A stretch of 50,000 bases of DNA, from the NCBI GenBank assembly GCA_037179515.1, contig JAXCGZ010020874.1, positions 80,001 to 130,000 of the forward strand, read 5' to 3'. This DNA comes from Halocaridina rubra. Taxonomy: Eukaryota > Arthropoda > Malacostraca > Decapoda > Atyidae. This document shows, piece by piece, positions 35,310 through 47,835 of the stretch. The notes under the pieces were generated by a model, which was given only the letters and a program-made list of their open reading frames with translations, had not been told where the DNA came from and did no database searches. The first letter of the stretch is position 1. Every line of letters begins with the position of its first letter. Both the position numbers and the translations under genes were made by a program.

Positions 35310-36663
35310 ATTTTGATAAAACTTTCACAACACGGGTTTCTTAAGGGTTTTTCGTGCCTTACAAACTTACTGTCTTTTTATTCAGAAGTTTACGAGGCAG
35401 TAGATTGTGGCAAAGAATATGATACAATATATCTAGATTTTAGCAAAGCTTTTGATAGAGTTCCTCACAAAAGATTAGTTAAAAAGCTGGAAGCTCATGG
35501 TATAGGAGGAGCTGTGCTCAGATGGATCAAACAATGGTTAAAAGACAGAAAACAGAGGGTTTGCATAAATGGAGAGAAATCAGAGTGGGGCTCGGTTACA
35601 AGCGGGGTACCACAAGGCACGGTACTGGGTCCTCTATTATTCATCGTATATCTAAATGATCTGGATTCGGATATCAGTAGTAACCTAAGTAAATTCGCAG
35701 ACGACACTAAAATAGGTAGAACTATAAATGGAAAAGAAGACATTCATGCTTTACAGGAAGATCTAAATAGATTATCTGAATGGTCGGACAAATGGCAAAT
35801 GGAATTTAATGTTGAAAAATGTAAAGTAGTTAAAATGGGTACTATAAAAGACAATACTAGTTATAAGCTAAATAACCATGAAATCATGAGTTCTCAGTGT
35901 GAAAGGGATTTGGGAGTTCTTGTGAGTAGTAGTCTTAAGCCAAGAGAGCAATGCACAGCAGTCAGAAATAAAGCAAACAGAATTTTAGGATTTATCTCAA
36001 GAAGCGTTAGCAATAGGACGGAAAAAGTTATTTTGCAGCTCTATCTTGCATTAGTTAGGCCCCATTTAGATTATGCTGTGCAATTCTGGTCACCCTATTA
36101 TAGAATGGAAATTGAATCCTTGGAGAGAGTGCAACGAAGAATGACCAAGATGATACACAATATCAGAAATCTACCATATGAGGACAGATTAAAAAAACTT
36201 AATCTACATTCTCTAGAGAGGCGAAGAGTTAGGGGGGATATGATTGAAGTGTATAAATGGTTTAAAGGGATTAACAAGGGAGATATTAATAAAGTTTTAA
36301 AAATTCATGATCAAACCAGAACTCGTAATAATGGATTTAAGCTTGATAAATTTAGGTTCAGAAGGGAAATTGGTAAAAATTGGTTTGGTAATAGAGTAGC
36401 TGATGCATGGAACAAGCTTCCTAGTAGGATAGTAAATGCCAATACCTTAGACACCTTCAAATGTAGATTAGATAGACATATGACAGAGGTAGGGTGGGTA
36501 TGAATAGGTTAGTGCTTATTAGAAAAATCATAAAAAGAAAAACAGAATAAATAAGTAGAGTAGAATAGAATAGGTTAGACATGCTGAAAATACAATTCAA
36601 AAATGGAGCTGCCTCGTGTGTGCCAGTAGGCATGTTGCAGTGTCCTCTATTCTTATGTTCTTA

Positions 36664-36668
<5 letters not shown>
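35310..36668 (+). mobile_element. 5'-truncated CR1-like LINE
   Basis: Carries an intact RT ORF (35313-36503), a ~160-base 3' UTR, and an end made of 8-base repeats (TTCTTATG TTCTTATG TTCTTA) typical of CR1-clade 3' ends. It then runs into (ATT)n. The 5' part, including the endonuclease, is absent. Confidence 0.92.
35313..36503 (+). CDS. CR1-like reverse transcriptase, truncated N-terminus, intact frame
   Basis: 396 codons without a stop. QHGFLKGFSCLTNLLSFY (residues 6-23) begins inside the fingers region; DFSKAFDRVPHKRL (42-55), SGVPQGTVLGPLLFIVYLND (97-116) and FADDTKIG (128-135) are catalytic RT motifs with both aspartates present; WSDKWQMEFNVEKCKVVKMG and RDLGVLVSSSLKPREQ follow, then the C-terminal RPHLDYAVQFWSPYY, RRRVRGDMIEVYKWFKGIN and NRVADAWNKLPSRIVNA. 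Upstream RT motifs and the endonuclease are missing, so it is not autonomous, but the clean frame suggests a young insertion. Confidence 0.93.
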   Translation: MIKLSQHGFLKGFSCLTNLLSFYSEVYEAVDCGKEYDTIYLDFSKAFDRVPHKRLVKKLEAHGIGGAVLRWIKQWLKDRKQRVCINGEKSEWGSVTSGVPQGTVLGPLLFIVYLNDLDSDISSNLSKFADDTKIGRTINGKEDIHALQEDLNRLSEWSDKWQMEFNVEKCKVVKMGTIKDNTSYKLNNHEIMSSQCERDLGVLVSSSLKPREQCTAVRNKANRILGFISRSVSNRTEKVILQLYLALVRPHLDYAVQFWSPYYRMEIESLERVQRRMTKMIHNIRNLPYEDRLKKLNLHSLERRRVRGDMIEVYKWFKGINKGDINKVLKIHDQTRTRNNGFKLDKFRFRREIGKNWFGNRVADAWNKLPSRIVNANTLDTFKCRLDRHMTEVGWV

Positions 36669-37255
<587 letters not shown>

Positions 37256-37739
37256 CAACAATAATAGTAGCAGTGTTTTTAATAACTGTAAAAAATTTGT
37301 ATCATGTCCTTATCTATTATCCGAACTACAAGGCTTTTGACTTTTTCTCTGTCAGGACCCGGATAAGCTTAGGTAAGGTAAGTGTCTATCTCTGGGGATG
37401 AATTCTTAGACTTCCCCAAGGGGCTTTATCTAGATAAGTCTGGAATGCAGCTTCTTTTAAATAACTAACGATTTGTTGTCAGTCGAATTTGGACTTGATT
37501 TAGAGTATAATTGGCTTTAACAGGATTAAAATTTGAAAGACTTTTGGTTTGTCACGGTTAAAAAATGGTTGGGAAGCAATCATGCGTTTGTTTAATGTTC
37601 TAACCAAAAAAGTTATGATATATCGCGGTGATGTAAGAAATATCACGGATATAAATATGATATAGCAGCTTGACTAATTTAAAAAAAAAGCAGTAAAAAA
37701 GAAGCAACTTTTTTTTTATCCTTTCTATTTATATTGCTG
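37256..37739. other. noncoding DNA
   Basis: No feature recognised between the trinucleotide array and the ~180-bp tandem array. Confidence 0.45.
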
Positions 37740-38865
37740 CTATGCCACTAGACCGTTCGTCACTTATTCCTCTTTATAAGACAGCTTTGCCCATAGGTGC
37801 ATTAGGGTCGCTTTTTCTCACGATCCTCTTGCAGACTAGTCTTTTAACACTCCTGCGTTTCCGTCGGATACCCTTCCTTATATCAACACCCTCCATTGAT
37901 CCGGGCTTGGGACTAGTACTGAGTTAAACTATCTTGCACCCCCCAGTAGCTGGAGTTGTCGTATTGTCCATATTTGCAGGTGGTTTATTCTTTTCTAAGT
38001 TAACTTCTTTTTGACTAGCGTTGGTTTTGACTCAAAAGTTTAACGGCCGGGTGCCCTCCGTGATACCAATCCTCTACATTGATCAGGTCTTGGGACCAGT
38101 ACCAACTTGAAATGTCTGACTCCCTCAGAGGCTGGATTTGTCGTTTTGCCCTTATATGCATATAAGGATTTGTTGTTTCAAACTGTCCAGTTGGAGATTA
38201 GTGTTGTTTTTTGTTCAAACTATTGCTGTTTGATGCCCTCCAAGATACGACCCTCTATTGATATGGGTTTGGGACCGACACCAAGCTCAAATGGCTTACT
38301 CCCTCAGTAATATGATATTACACTTTGCCTTTATATGCATATGTGGCCGTTGTTTCTTACTTGCCTCATTTAGACTAGTTCTTTCTCGTATAAAGTTTTA
38401 TGGCAGGAAGCTCTTCATGCTACCTACTCTCGCCTTTGATCCGGATTTGGGACCGGCTCCGAGTTGAACTCTATTGCTCCCTTATTGGCTGGGTTTGAAC
38501 TTTTCCAATATGTTTACAAGCTATCGCTATTTCTCGCTAGCCTCTCTGAGAATGGTGTTGGTTCTGGCATTATGTGTTACTGCTGGAACCCCTTTTTGAC
38601 ACTAACCAACTCCATTGATTCTGCCTTGAGACCGGCTCTAAACTGATCTGATCTGCTCTCCTTGTGGTTTGAGTATCCGTTTCACCCATAAGTGCATATG
38701 GGGTCGCTGTTTCTCACTAGCTTTTTGGTGCCTAATGCTGATTTTGCCTGAAAAAAATTAATAGCCTTATGTCCTTCCTGCACCCTCTTTTTCCAATGAT
38801 CCGGGCCTGGAACCGGTACGAAGTTGAGCTTGGCTGCTCCCCTCTGGCTAGAATTATCGCGATCG
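37740..38865 (+). repeat. diverged ~180-bp tandem array, about 6 units
   Basis: The marker ATTGATCCGGGCTTGGGACC, or a variant of it, recurs at about 37891, 38080, 38255, 38437, 38618 and 38795 (spacings 175-189). Between markers each unit carries a CTCCCTNAGTGGCTGG-like block, a GCATATGGGGTCGCTGTTTC-like block and a CTCACTAGCCT-like block. Units are heavily diverged, so the array is old. Single monomers occur at 2288, 30233, 39533 and 46738. Confidence 0.88.
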
Positions 38866-39532
38866 CCATATGTAAGGCATAGATAAACACGAATCACAAC
38901 CTTAAACGACATGTCGTGGGTTTATGGTGTCTTCAAATAAATTACAAGAGAGAATAAACAGCTGTTGATAGAGCAACTGATAATTGTATTTTAATTACCG
39001 AGTGTAAGTAAGGAGAGGTCAGAGATGACCCCAGAACAATATACCTTGAGGTCAATTAGGCAGATGGAGTCACCAAAAGGTACAATGATAATTCTCTTGA
39101 CCATTAAAATGCGTATTGAAAAATAAAGAGAAAGAGAGATGGCAGAAGGCAGATGTTCTCTAGAATATGTCAATGGAACCGTCTCAGCTGTGGTAAGAAA
39201 AGAACAAAAAAATCCAAATTTATTGGTTTATGTATTCTTTTCAAAATCTTCATTGGTTTATGGTATTCTTCATGTGATACCGGAATGCTTATCTCGTATA
39301 ATATAATAGCTTTTTTAAATACGTCCTGATTGCAATTATAAACTTATACATCAGTGATTCGTCATTCCAAGCAAACATTTGCTCGCATTGTGCACACATA
39401 CATACATACATACATACATACATACATTCTTACGCATGTTTATGTTACTCTTCGTGACAAACAAGTAACGTCTAGATTCTAGAGTAATCTAGATAAAAAT
39501 AGCACTCACGTTCATGAATGAATTAACATCAC
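38866..39532. other. noncoding DNA with small (TACA)n
   Basis: A (CATA)n run of about 30 bases lies at 39396-39426. Nothing else recognised. Confidence 0.5.
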
Positions 39533-39590
39533 CTCAACTGGGGTACCAAGACAGCTCAACTCAGTACCGGTCCTAAACCTGGTTGATGAG
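39533..39590 (-). repeat. dispersed monomer of the ~180-bp family
   Basis: On the minus strand: AACCAGGTTTAGGACCGGTA, then CTGAGTTGAGCTGTCTTGG, matching the array core. Confidence 0.6.
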
Positions 39591-39830
39591 AGATTATTTA
39601 ATTATTGCATTTACTTATAGAGCAAAAAACTGGAATTCTATGCGAAAACAAAACATGCATGTGTTCCGGAAGGAGTAACATGAACAGGAACATTCAGTAG
39701 AGCACTGGAATTATCTACGAAACCAAAACTTGCGTGTGATTGAAAAGAAGGAGTAACATGAACAGGAACATTCAGAAGAGTATTCTTCCTATAGGTCTAG
39801 CAGTTAGCCAAGAGCTTTCCTTCTTGTCTT

Positions 39831-39925
39831 ATACCATCGGCGGTACAGTTAGTAGCGCCTTATGTACACTGATGTCTTGTAAAGTGTGTTGTAGATTTGA
39901 ATCCTGGTCTGGAGCCAAAATATGC
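39831..39925 (+). mobile_element. possible diverged tRNA-like SINE
   Basis: GGCGGTACAGTTAGTAGCGC has A-box character and GATTTGAATCC B-box character with about 35 bases between. No second copy was found in the window, so this is tentative. Confidence 0.35.
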
Positions 39926-40565
39926 ATTCAGACGGTCGATTGAAGTAAGTGTCTGTGTAAGTACCGCATAAATAAAGTAATTTGAATACTCTCTCATTTA
40001 GTATTGATGAATGTAGTGAAATTAGTGATTTACTGTGAAATATGAAAGGAGCCAGAAAAAGACAGCTTATTTTCATTATTGATTAGTTGCTATAACAAAT
40101 ATTCCTGTTGAATTTTGCTTTACTTCATTATTTTATTCTACGTTCGCAAATATTTACTGTAGACGTAATTATTTTGTTAATTCACTGAGAATTGTGATAT
40201 TTATCTTATTATTCTAGGCTGTTACTGAATTTCTATATAATTACTTTATTTTTTACTTTTTTTTTTACTGTGTTTTTACATTTGATGAAGGAAGGATAAT
40301 TTATAGGACAATTGTCACTTCAATCTGGATATATAATTAAACCTAACCTAACCTCAGTCCCAGATTAAGCATCTGAAAATAACATTGAGTACTTATTATG
40401 AGACTGAGCCACTATATCTTAATATATATTTCACTATTGTATTATCAAGGGACAGTTATCCTGGTTTGCATTCACAGTTTAAGGGCTATTGCCCTAAGGG
40501 CAGTTGCCCTCAGGGGCAATTATCCGAACCCAACTTTTGATATTTAAGTAGTACTTTGCTCATAC
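39926..40565. other. noncoding DNA, possible old repeat
   Basis: Contains AACCTAACCTAACC (two and a half TTAGG-type units on the other strand) at about 40330, and AGGGCTATTGCCCTAAGGGC with AGTTGCCCTCAGGGGCAATT at 40481-40525, similar in style to 30545-30605. Confidence 0.35.
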
Positions 40566-40566
40566 A

Positions 40567-40592
40567 TAGATAGATAGATAGATAGATACATA
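40567..40592. repeat. (GATA)n tail/microsatellite
   Basis: About six TAGA units forming the 3' tail of the RTE element. Confidence 0.9.
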
Positions 40593-40948
40593 GTGTATTC
40601 TATTCTATCCATCTACCTTGGCTGTTTCTCCCTTTAATTGGGGGGGATATCCGACATAAAGAAAGAAGAAAATAATAAGGGGATTACTTTGCTCTATGGG
40701 CAATGACGAGGGAGCTAGCGACCTTTCAGATGGCACTGCTGGAGTGCCACAGCCCATCCTCCCAGCTCTTCCACAACCTGTGTCGCTTCACAACTGCCAA
40801 CTCCCCTACTGCCCCTATCACAGGGCTACCTCTGTAAGATGCCCCGTGGTAACAGCAGATGCCCATCAGAGCTGCATCACAATCGCTCGCCACTCATTCC
40901 TATTCCTAGCACGCTCACTTGCTTCCCTCACATCCATCCTCCTATCAT

Positions 40949-43832
40949 TCAAGCTCTCCTTACTCCATCCTTCCATCCAAACCTAGGCCTCCCTCTAGCA
41001 TTTCTCCCATCAACTCTCGCATTCATCACCTTTTTCTGCAGTCTTTCATCATCCATCCTTTCCACATGGCCAAACCATCTCAGAACATTCATATCTACTC
41101 TGGCTGCAATTTCTCTCCTCACACCCGTTCTTGCTCTCACCACTTCATTCCTAACCCTATCCAACCGAGATACACCAATCATACTCCTTATGCAGTTCAT
41201 CTCAACACATTTAGTTTCCGTATCTCACTTACTTTCATACCCCATAACTCTGATCCATACATCACAGTTGGCACAACCACTTTCTCATACAAAACTTTCT
41301 TAACATTCATTTCCAACCTTCTATTCTTCATCACTCCTTTCAACACACCCAACACTTTACATCCTTCATTCACTCTGTGACACACATCTGCTTCTACTCC
41401 ACCATTTGCAGCTATAACCGATCCTAAATACTTAAACTGATCAACTTCCTCAAGTGTCTCTCCATTCAACATAACAATCAATCCAGCACCATCCTCATTC
41501 CTTGTACACCTCATAACCTTACTCTTTCCCACATTCACTCGCAACTTCCTTCTCTCACACACCATTCCAAATTCTGACACTAACTGACACAGCTTTTCCT
41601 CTGAATCTGCCACGACCACAGTATCATCTGCAAACAGCAACTGATTCAGCGCCTACTCGTTATCATCCCCATCTACCATTTTCAAACCTCGACCACTCAT
41701 TCGCTCATTCACCTCTCGTACGACTCCATCAATATACAAATTGAACAGCCATGGTGACATCACACATCCCTGTCTCAGTCCCATACTCACTGGAAACCAC
41801 TCACTCACTTCAATCCCTACCCTAACACAAGCTCTCCTGCCCTCATACAAACTCTTCACTGCATGCAACAATTTACCATTAATTCCATATAATCTCAAAA
41901 CATTCCACATTGCTTCTCTATCAACTCTATCATACGCTTTCTCCAGATCCAAAATTGCAAAATATACATCCTTACCCTTTGCTAAATATTTCTCACATAA
42001 CTGCCTAACTATAAAAATCTGATCTATGCAACCTCTACCTCTCCTAAAACCACTCTACACTTCCTCTATCACATTTTCTGTCTTATCCCTAATCCTATTA
42101 ACCAGTATCCTACCATACACTTTTCCTACCACACTCAACAAACTTTTACCCCTAAAATTACTGCATTCATACACATCTCCCTTACCTTTGTATAGGGGCA
42201 CTATACAAGCAATCACCCATTCCACTGGCACCATTGACAATATAAGGCATATATTAAATACTCTCACTAACCATTCCAGTGCAGCCACACCCCCTTCTTT
42301 CAACATCTCCGCTCTCACACCATCCATTCCAGGTGCTTTACCTGCTTTCACTTCATACAATGCCCTTTTCACCTTCTCTCTTGTAATCTCTCTCTCAGTT
42401 TCATCTCCCATTACTGGCACTTGAACACCCCCCACTGCCACTATAGCTGCCTCTCTATCTTCCTCAACATTCAGCAGGCACTCTAAATATTATGCCCATC
42501 TTTTCCTTGCATCGTTCCCTCTTAACATCTGTCCATTCACATCTTTCACTGTCTCTTCCATCCTCGATCCACCCTTCCTTACTCTCTTCACTTCTTTCCA
42601 AAACTTCTTTTTATTCTCCTCATATGACCTACTAAAATCCTGTCCCCACCTAACATTTGCCAACATCTTCTCTTCCTCTACCTTCTGCTTGGTTTCCACA
42701 TTTTTCTTCCTATATCGTTCATACTTCTCCCTACTTTTACACTGCAGCCATTCCTCAAAAGCCCTCTTTTTCTCTTCCACCTTCATTTTCACCCCTTCAT
42801 TCCACCATTCGCTGCCCCTCCTCATGCCACCTCCAACAAACCTCTTTCCACACACATCACTTGCATTTCCCACAAAACATTCTTTCATCAACCCCCATTC
42901 CTCCTCTAACTCTCCAACTTCTCTTTCTTTCACCCTGTCATATGCCACTTTCAACCTGTCCTGATATTCCTGTCTCTTCTCTGGCTTTTTCAACTCTTCC
43001 ACCTTCACCATTTCCCTTCTGCATCCCCCCCCACTCTATTTCCCCACTCCTTTGCTACTACCACTTTTGCTTCAACCAAAAAATGATCAGACATCCCAGC
43101 AGCCACACCCCTAAATGCATGCACATCTTTCACTCTACCAATCATGCTCTTTGCTACCAACACATAATCCATCAATGCTCTTTCTTTCACTCTTCCATTT
43201 GCCACTCTCATCCATGTATACTTATTTATTAACTTCTTCTTGAAAAAACTATTACCTATCACCAACTCTTGCTCCACACACATATCTAACAGTCTCTCAC
43301 CACTCTCATTCCCACCTGGTACCCCATACTTTCCTACAACACCTTCTACCTCTCCATCACCCACTCTGGCACTTAAGTCACCCAATGCAACTACATAGTT
43401 CCTTCTAATCAGACCATCCACACACCTAGATAACTCATTCCAGAATTCATCCCGCCCTTCCTCACTTCTCCCACATCCTGGCCCATACGCACTTACAAAA
43501 GCCCAACATTCCCTACCTATCCTAGCCCTCACCCACATCAGCCTAGATGACACTTCTTTCCATTCCACTACCTTATTTGCCATCCATTCACTCTGCAATA
43601 ATGCCACACCTTCTCTCACCCTCCCCCTTTCAACCCCAGACACTCTACCTATCAAATCACCAAATGCCACTTCTCCTTTTCCTTTCATCTTCGTCTCACA
43701 CAATGCCAATACATCCATCCTCCTCTTACTAAACATATATCCAATCTCATATCTTTTGCTCTCTATCGTACTACAACCACGCACATTTAGACACCCCAAA
43801 ACTAGAGTTTGGGGACAAGTTATTCTCCCCAC
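40949..43832 (-). pseudogene. RTE endonuclease-reverse transcriptase, five lesions
   Basis: Endonuclease: LGCLNVRGC near the N-terminus, ALCETKMKGKGEVAF, SAYGPGCGRS, VVALGDLSARVG (GDFN in active enzymes) and MSDHFLVEA. RT: KAGKAPGMDGVRAEMLKEGG, CSNFRGKSLLSVVGKVYGRI, DLEKAYDRVDREAMW, MGLRQGCVMSPWLFNLYIDG and LLFADDTVVVADS. Lesions: a frameshift in a G-run near 43020, TAA near 42490 (Glu expected after KRWA), TAG near 42055 (Gln expected before SGFRRGRG), TAG near 41653 just upstream of LFADD, and a one-base loss near 41200. Frames to the left on the + strand are only its antisense. Confidence 0.93.
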
Positions 43833-44299
43833 TACTCCCCTTTTTCTTTGACGTCTCGCAGGAGGTTAACACAAGGGGGGGATTCCTAGTCCCCTCGCCC
43901 CGTCCACTTTTAGTCGCCTCTTACGACACGCAGGGAATACGTTGGGGCTATTCTTTGATGCTGTGCCCGCCACCACAGGGCACTGTTTATTATTTTTTGT
44001 ATAATACCTACATCTCTTTCCAAGACTCAAAGCGATATTTACGCTGTACCGCACGTTTTTGTCTCTGCAAAAGATCGTTGAATTCACAAAAGAAAAGAAA
44101 ATCTCGTATATTGAAAGCATAAACAGACCTATTGTTATGTATATGTTGGTGTCCTTTATTTATTGGCTGCATCTCTATACATACTCTATAATTGTTCAAC
44201 TGTAATTTCAGCCTCAGTATATAGGTCACTGAATAAATTATACTGTGTTCCTGATTTCTAGATTCGAAAAATGTTCAAGACCTACTTTTATTTACATTT

Positions 44300-44503
44300 G
44301 TTTAGTCACCGTGGCTCAGGCGGTAGTGTCCGTGACTTTGAGGCGTCAGGTCGAGGGTTCGAGCCCCGTCACGGTCTGAGGTTAGCAAGAGCATACACTC
44401 AGGGTAAGGATTACATCTGCCAAAACAAGTTCTTCGCAAGAAGGCAACTGTCCTAGCCCTTGGTAGAAAAGGGAGTCTGTGACGTAAAACCGGAACAGCT
44501 TAT
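44300..44503 (+). mobile_element. tRNA-derived SINE ('GTCACCGTGGCTCA' family)
   Basis: Head GTCACCGTGGCTCAGGCGGT, B-box GGTTCGAGCCC, tail GACGTAAAACCGGAACAGC. Flanked by ATTTACATTT at 44290-44299 and 44504-44513, a 10-bp target duplication. Confidence 0.95.
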
Positions 44504-44516
44504 ATTTACATTTTTG

Positions 44517-44583
44517 GGACCGCAATGGTTAAAGCGCTCGACATAGGAAGTGACAGATCCGTGTTCTAACCCACTATGGAAAC
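44517..44583 (+). mobile_element. tRNA-like SINE head fragment
   Basis: GACCGCAATGGTTAAAGCGC with CGACATAGGAAGTGACAGAT and CCGTGTTCTAACCCAC; same family as 15015 and 15314. It starts only a few bases after the preceding SINE's target duplication. Confidence 0.5.
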
Positions 44584-45283
44584 AACAACAATACCTGACA
44601 TGTACATTTTATATACGCATGGTAGTATCTTCTATTTTTAATCCTTCAGAAAACCTTTACCCACATACTCCTGTGGGTGACCCAAGGCGTGTGGGAATGG
44701 GGGAGGGTAATGTGGTGACCTTTTATCCCCAAGGTAAGGTGACTAGGTTCTCTGGTAAATGAGTGTGCATTAGCTCGATCCCTCCCCTTACAGGGGTCAT
44801 TAAGGCCATTGTGTAAGTGTGTGTGTGTGTGTGTTACATCAGTCCCGGTCAAAGGTCGCTGAATACACTACACATAAAAAGAGTATTCCCGATCTCGTGA
44901 TCTGAATCTTTTTTTGGAGACACGTGTCGTATAGTTAATTGTCCCTATACAGTCTCAAGGGTTAGATTCTCCTTAACTATGGTTACTGTAAGCAATGCCA
45001 AATGCTTGCGTGACGTATCCGAAGCAGAAAAAAAATAATAAGTTCTGTTGAATGATTAATTCGAAAGCTGTTACCTTTCCCACGAGTTATATGAAATTTA
45101 TTGATCTTTTCAAAGCGTTTAATTATCCCTTCGTGAAACTTAACCTACGACGTCGGTTCTTGTAGTGATGTGGATTTATGAACTAACGAAAAACTACTAG
45201 TTTTGCAATAACTGATAACGTCAGTTCATTGGTAATATTTTCTTTCACCAAGAAAACAGAAAGAAAATATGTATTTATTTTTA
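44584..45283. other. noncoding DNA
   Basis: GC-richer block at 44660-44830 with CTCCCCTTACAGGGGTCATT and a small (GT)n. No gene recognised. Confidence 0.4.
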
Positions 45284-45646
<363 letters not shown>

Positions 45647-45674
45647 ATATATATATATATATACATACATACAT

Positions 45675-45742
45675 ATACCTTGGCTGTTTCCCCCTTAAAT
45701 TGGGGGGTAGCCGACATCAAAAAAGGAAAACAGTTTGGGGAG
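45675..45742 (-). mobile_element. RTE 3'-end fragment
   Basis: Same strand and order as the RTE 3' end at 40616-40680: CCTTGGCTGTTTCCCCCTTA, then ATTGGGGGGTAGCCGACAT. It lies between (TA/CATA)n repeats, as expected for a very short 5'-truncated copy. Confidence 0.75.

Positions 45743-45745
<3 letters not shown>

Positions 45746-45808
<63 letters not shown>
45746..45808. repeat. (TA)n microsatellite
   Basis: About 63 bases of TA between the RTE fragment and the tRNA-like palindrome. Confidence 0.97.
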
Positions 45809-45811
<3 letters not shown>

Positions 45812-45815
45812 TATA

Positions 45816-45906
45816 TTTTTTTTTACCCCGACCGGGACTCGAACCTAGGACTTATGATTACTAAGTCAAGGCGCTAGGTTCGAGTCCCGGTCGGGGTAAA
45901 AAAAAA
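45816..45906. repeat. tRNA-like palindrome with 33-bp perfect arms
   Basis: Arms 45816-45848 and 45874-45906 are perfect inverted repeats: TACCCCGACCGGGACTCGAA and its complement, ending in T- and A-runs. Each arm contains a B-box-like GGTTCGAGTCC. The 25-base loop holds ACTTATGATTACTAAGT, which could itself form a stem. It resembles two tRNA-derived SINE ends joined head to head. Confidence 0.93.
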
Positions 45907-45946
45907 AATTATTCATGTTTTCACTTATGTAATGTGCTTGCTTGGT

Positions 45947-46163
<217 letters not shown>

Positions 46164-46342
46164 CATGATGGACATCCAAGCGATGTTAGTATTCCTTAAC
46201 CTCATTCTACTCTGTTGTATGGAGCTGTTGAAGGTTCTGGGAATTTTAACGTTGAATGGCACATGCTTGTCATAGGGTAAGACGGACTGTATGACTTCTT
46301 TAGAAATGGATGATCTGTTATATTTCTTGTGTCACATGTCAC

Positions 46343-46345
<3 letters not shown>

Positions 46346-46373
<28 letters not shown>

Positions 46374-46379
46374 GACTTG

Positions 46380-46435
<56 letters not shown>

Positions 46436-46512
46436 GTTGTTATTATTATTATTAATATTATTATTGTTATTATTATTATTGTTATTATTATTTTTATTAT
46501 TATTTTTATTAA

Positions 46513-46549
<37 letters not shown>

Positions 46550-46589
46550 ATTATTATTATTATTATTGTTGTTGTTGTTGTTGTTGTTG

Positions 46590-46622
<33 letters not shown>
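46346..46622. repeat. (ATT)n with (GTT)n segments
   Basis: About 275 bases of ATT with a GACTTGTTG break near 46372 and a pure (GTT)n block near 46567-46592. Confidence 0.96.
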
Positions 46623-46628
<6 letters not shown>

Positions 46629-46737
46629 TTGCTTGATGAACGACCTTAAGAGGCATTCCATCATACACTGCAATTATTTACGAAGTTTATAAAGCAAATA
46701 AATGGGACTGGTATATATTCTGCTCTTTTTCCTCTGC

Positions 46738-46915
46738 AGGTTTTCTCTTATTCATACGGGGCCGCCCTTTCTCACTTCCCTCATGGAAACTAGTGAGTGG
46801 TTTGAGCTTAAATTTTTACAGCCTGGTGCCTCCCTGACGTCAGTTCCCACCAATGAACATGGCAGAGACCGGTACCGACCTGAACTGACTTTTTCCCTAA
46901 GTGGCTGCTTTATGA
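46738..46915 (+). repeat. full-length dispersed monomer of the ~180-bp family
   Basis: Contains GGGGCCGCCCTTTCTCACTT, GGTGCCTCCCTGACGTCAGT, GAGACCGGTACCGACCTGAA and TTTTTCCCTAAGTGGCTGC, the same block order as the array units. Confidence 0.65.
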
Positions 46916-47835
46916 TTGAGAGAATTATTTAGATGAAATTATGGGCTTTTAGCTAATGGAATTGTTATAATTATAATTTTGATAATATGTTAAATCTGAA
47001 TAATGACTAGTAATTAAGCTCTGAAAACTTGTTAGATTAAGAACTTAATTTTTTTAGAATATATCAAAATTGTTTTGTATAACGAGAGAGGGAACCTTTA
47101 CGTAACTGCAATTCTTGCCATTACACAAATAGCACGCTATAGCAAACGGAAAAAACAATCTCGTTTCGTAACCCCTGTTACCTTGAAAAAACCTAGTGAA
47201 TAGACTTTTAGATGAATGAAATCATGACGAAGAACAAGATATTCACCAGCTTTTGGCTCCTTTGAGGTGAAAATGCAGCATGCAAGAACTAATTTTAAAG
47301 GAAATCGGTTTTAAGAGTTATTGAAAAAAAATCTAAACACTAAGTTATGATGATGCTTCATACTATTCGAAGACACTTTTTGGCGCACTACTAATAGCTC
47401 TTTTTAAGGAGACCTCTAAATCAGTTACCATAGGCACGCAGAGGCCTCGTGGCCAGAGACCCAAAAGGAGGAAGGATTGGAAAAGGGTTAAACTCAACAG
47501 GGGGGGTGGAGGTAAGAACTCATGTTGGATCTTGGGAGTGTTGGGGGGTAAGGGATGGGGGTAATGGGGATAAGAGAGTTACTCCAGTTTGCTTTTCCCC
47601 ATTGCGGTCATCTCACCCCCACCCCAATAACAATCAACTCTCTCGATGTTAATTCTGGCTATATCAGGGGAAGCTCTCTGGGACGATATCACACTATATA
47701 CAGGTCGCTGCTCTAAGAGGGAACGAGGTCGCTGCGGAAACTAGGAGAGTGGGTAGAGGGAGACAGACAGAGTGCCGTGTTGTGTTAAGATTAATTAAGT
47801 CAATGAACTCTTTGTTTTTGTTGGTGATTGAACAG
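46916..47835. other. noncoding DNA, possible upstream region of the right-edge exon
   Basis: AT-rich to 47430, then a G-rich patch (47450-47640) and a mixed patch to the acceptor at 47835. No repeat recognised. Confidence 0.35.

Larger units (their letters stand above)
40566..43995 (-). mobile_element. RTE-clade LINE, near full length, dead
   Basis: On the minus strand it begins near 43995 with CCCTGTGGTGGCGGGCACAG and GTATTCCCTGCGTGTCGTAA, carries one pol ORF (endonuclease, RT, RTE-type C-terminus), and ends after CAATTAAAGGGAGAAACAGC with a GATA-type tail at 40567-40592. The C-terminal RWFGHVERMDDER and GRNARGRPRFGWKDGV are typical of the RTE clade. A 68-base piece of the same 3' end lies at 45675-45742. 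Confidence 0.94.

Noticed and set aside
40320..40360. Telomere repeats (TTAGG units here, near 2620 and near 48267)
   Set aside because: Only two to three units each; compatible with chance or AT-rich background.
40696..43232. Many + strand frames rich in Ser, Thr, Pro and His
   Set aside because: They are antisense to the RTE pol ORF, which has clear endonuclease and RT motifs on the minus strand.
45816..45906. A functional tRNA gene
   Set aside because: It has T-arm-like sequence on both strands but no proper A-box and D-arm, and the perfect arms fit a duplicated SINE end better.
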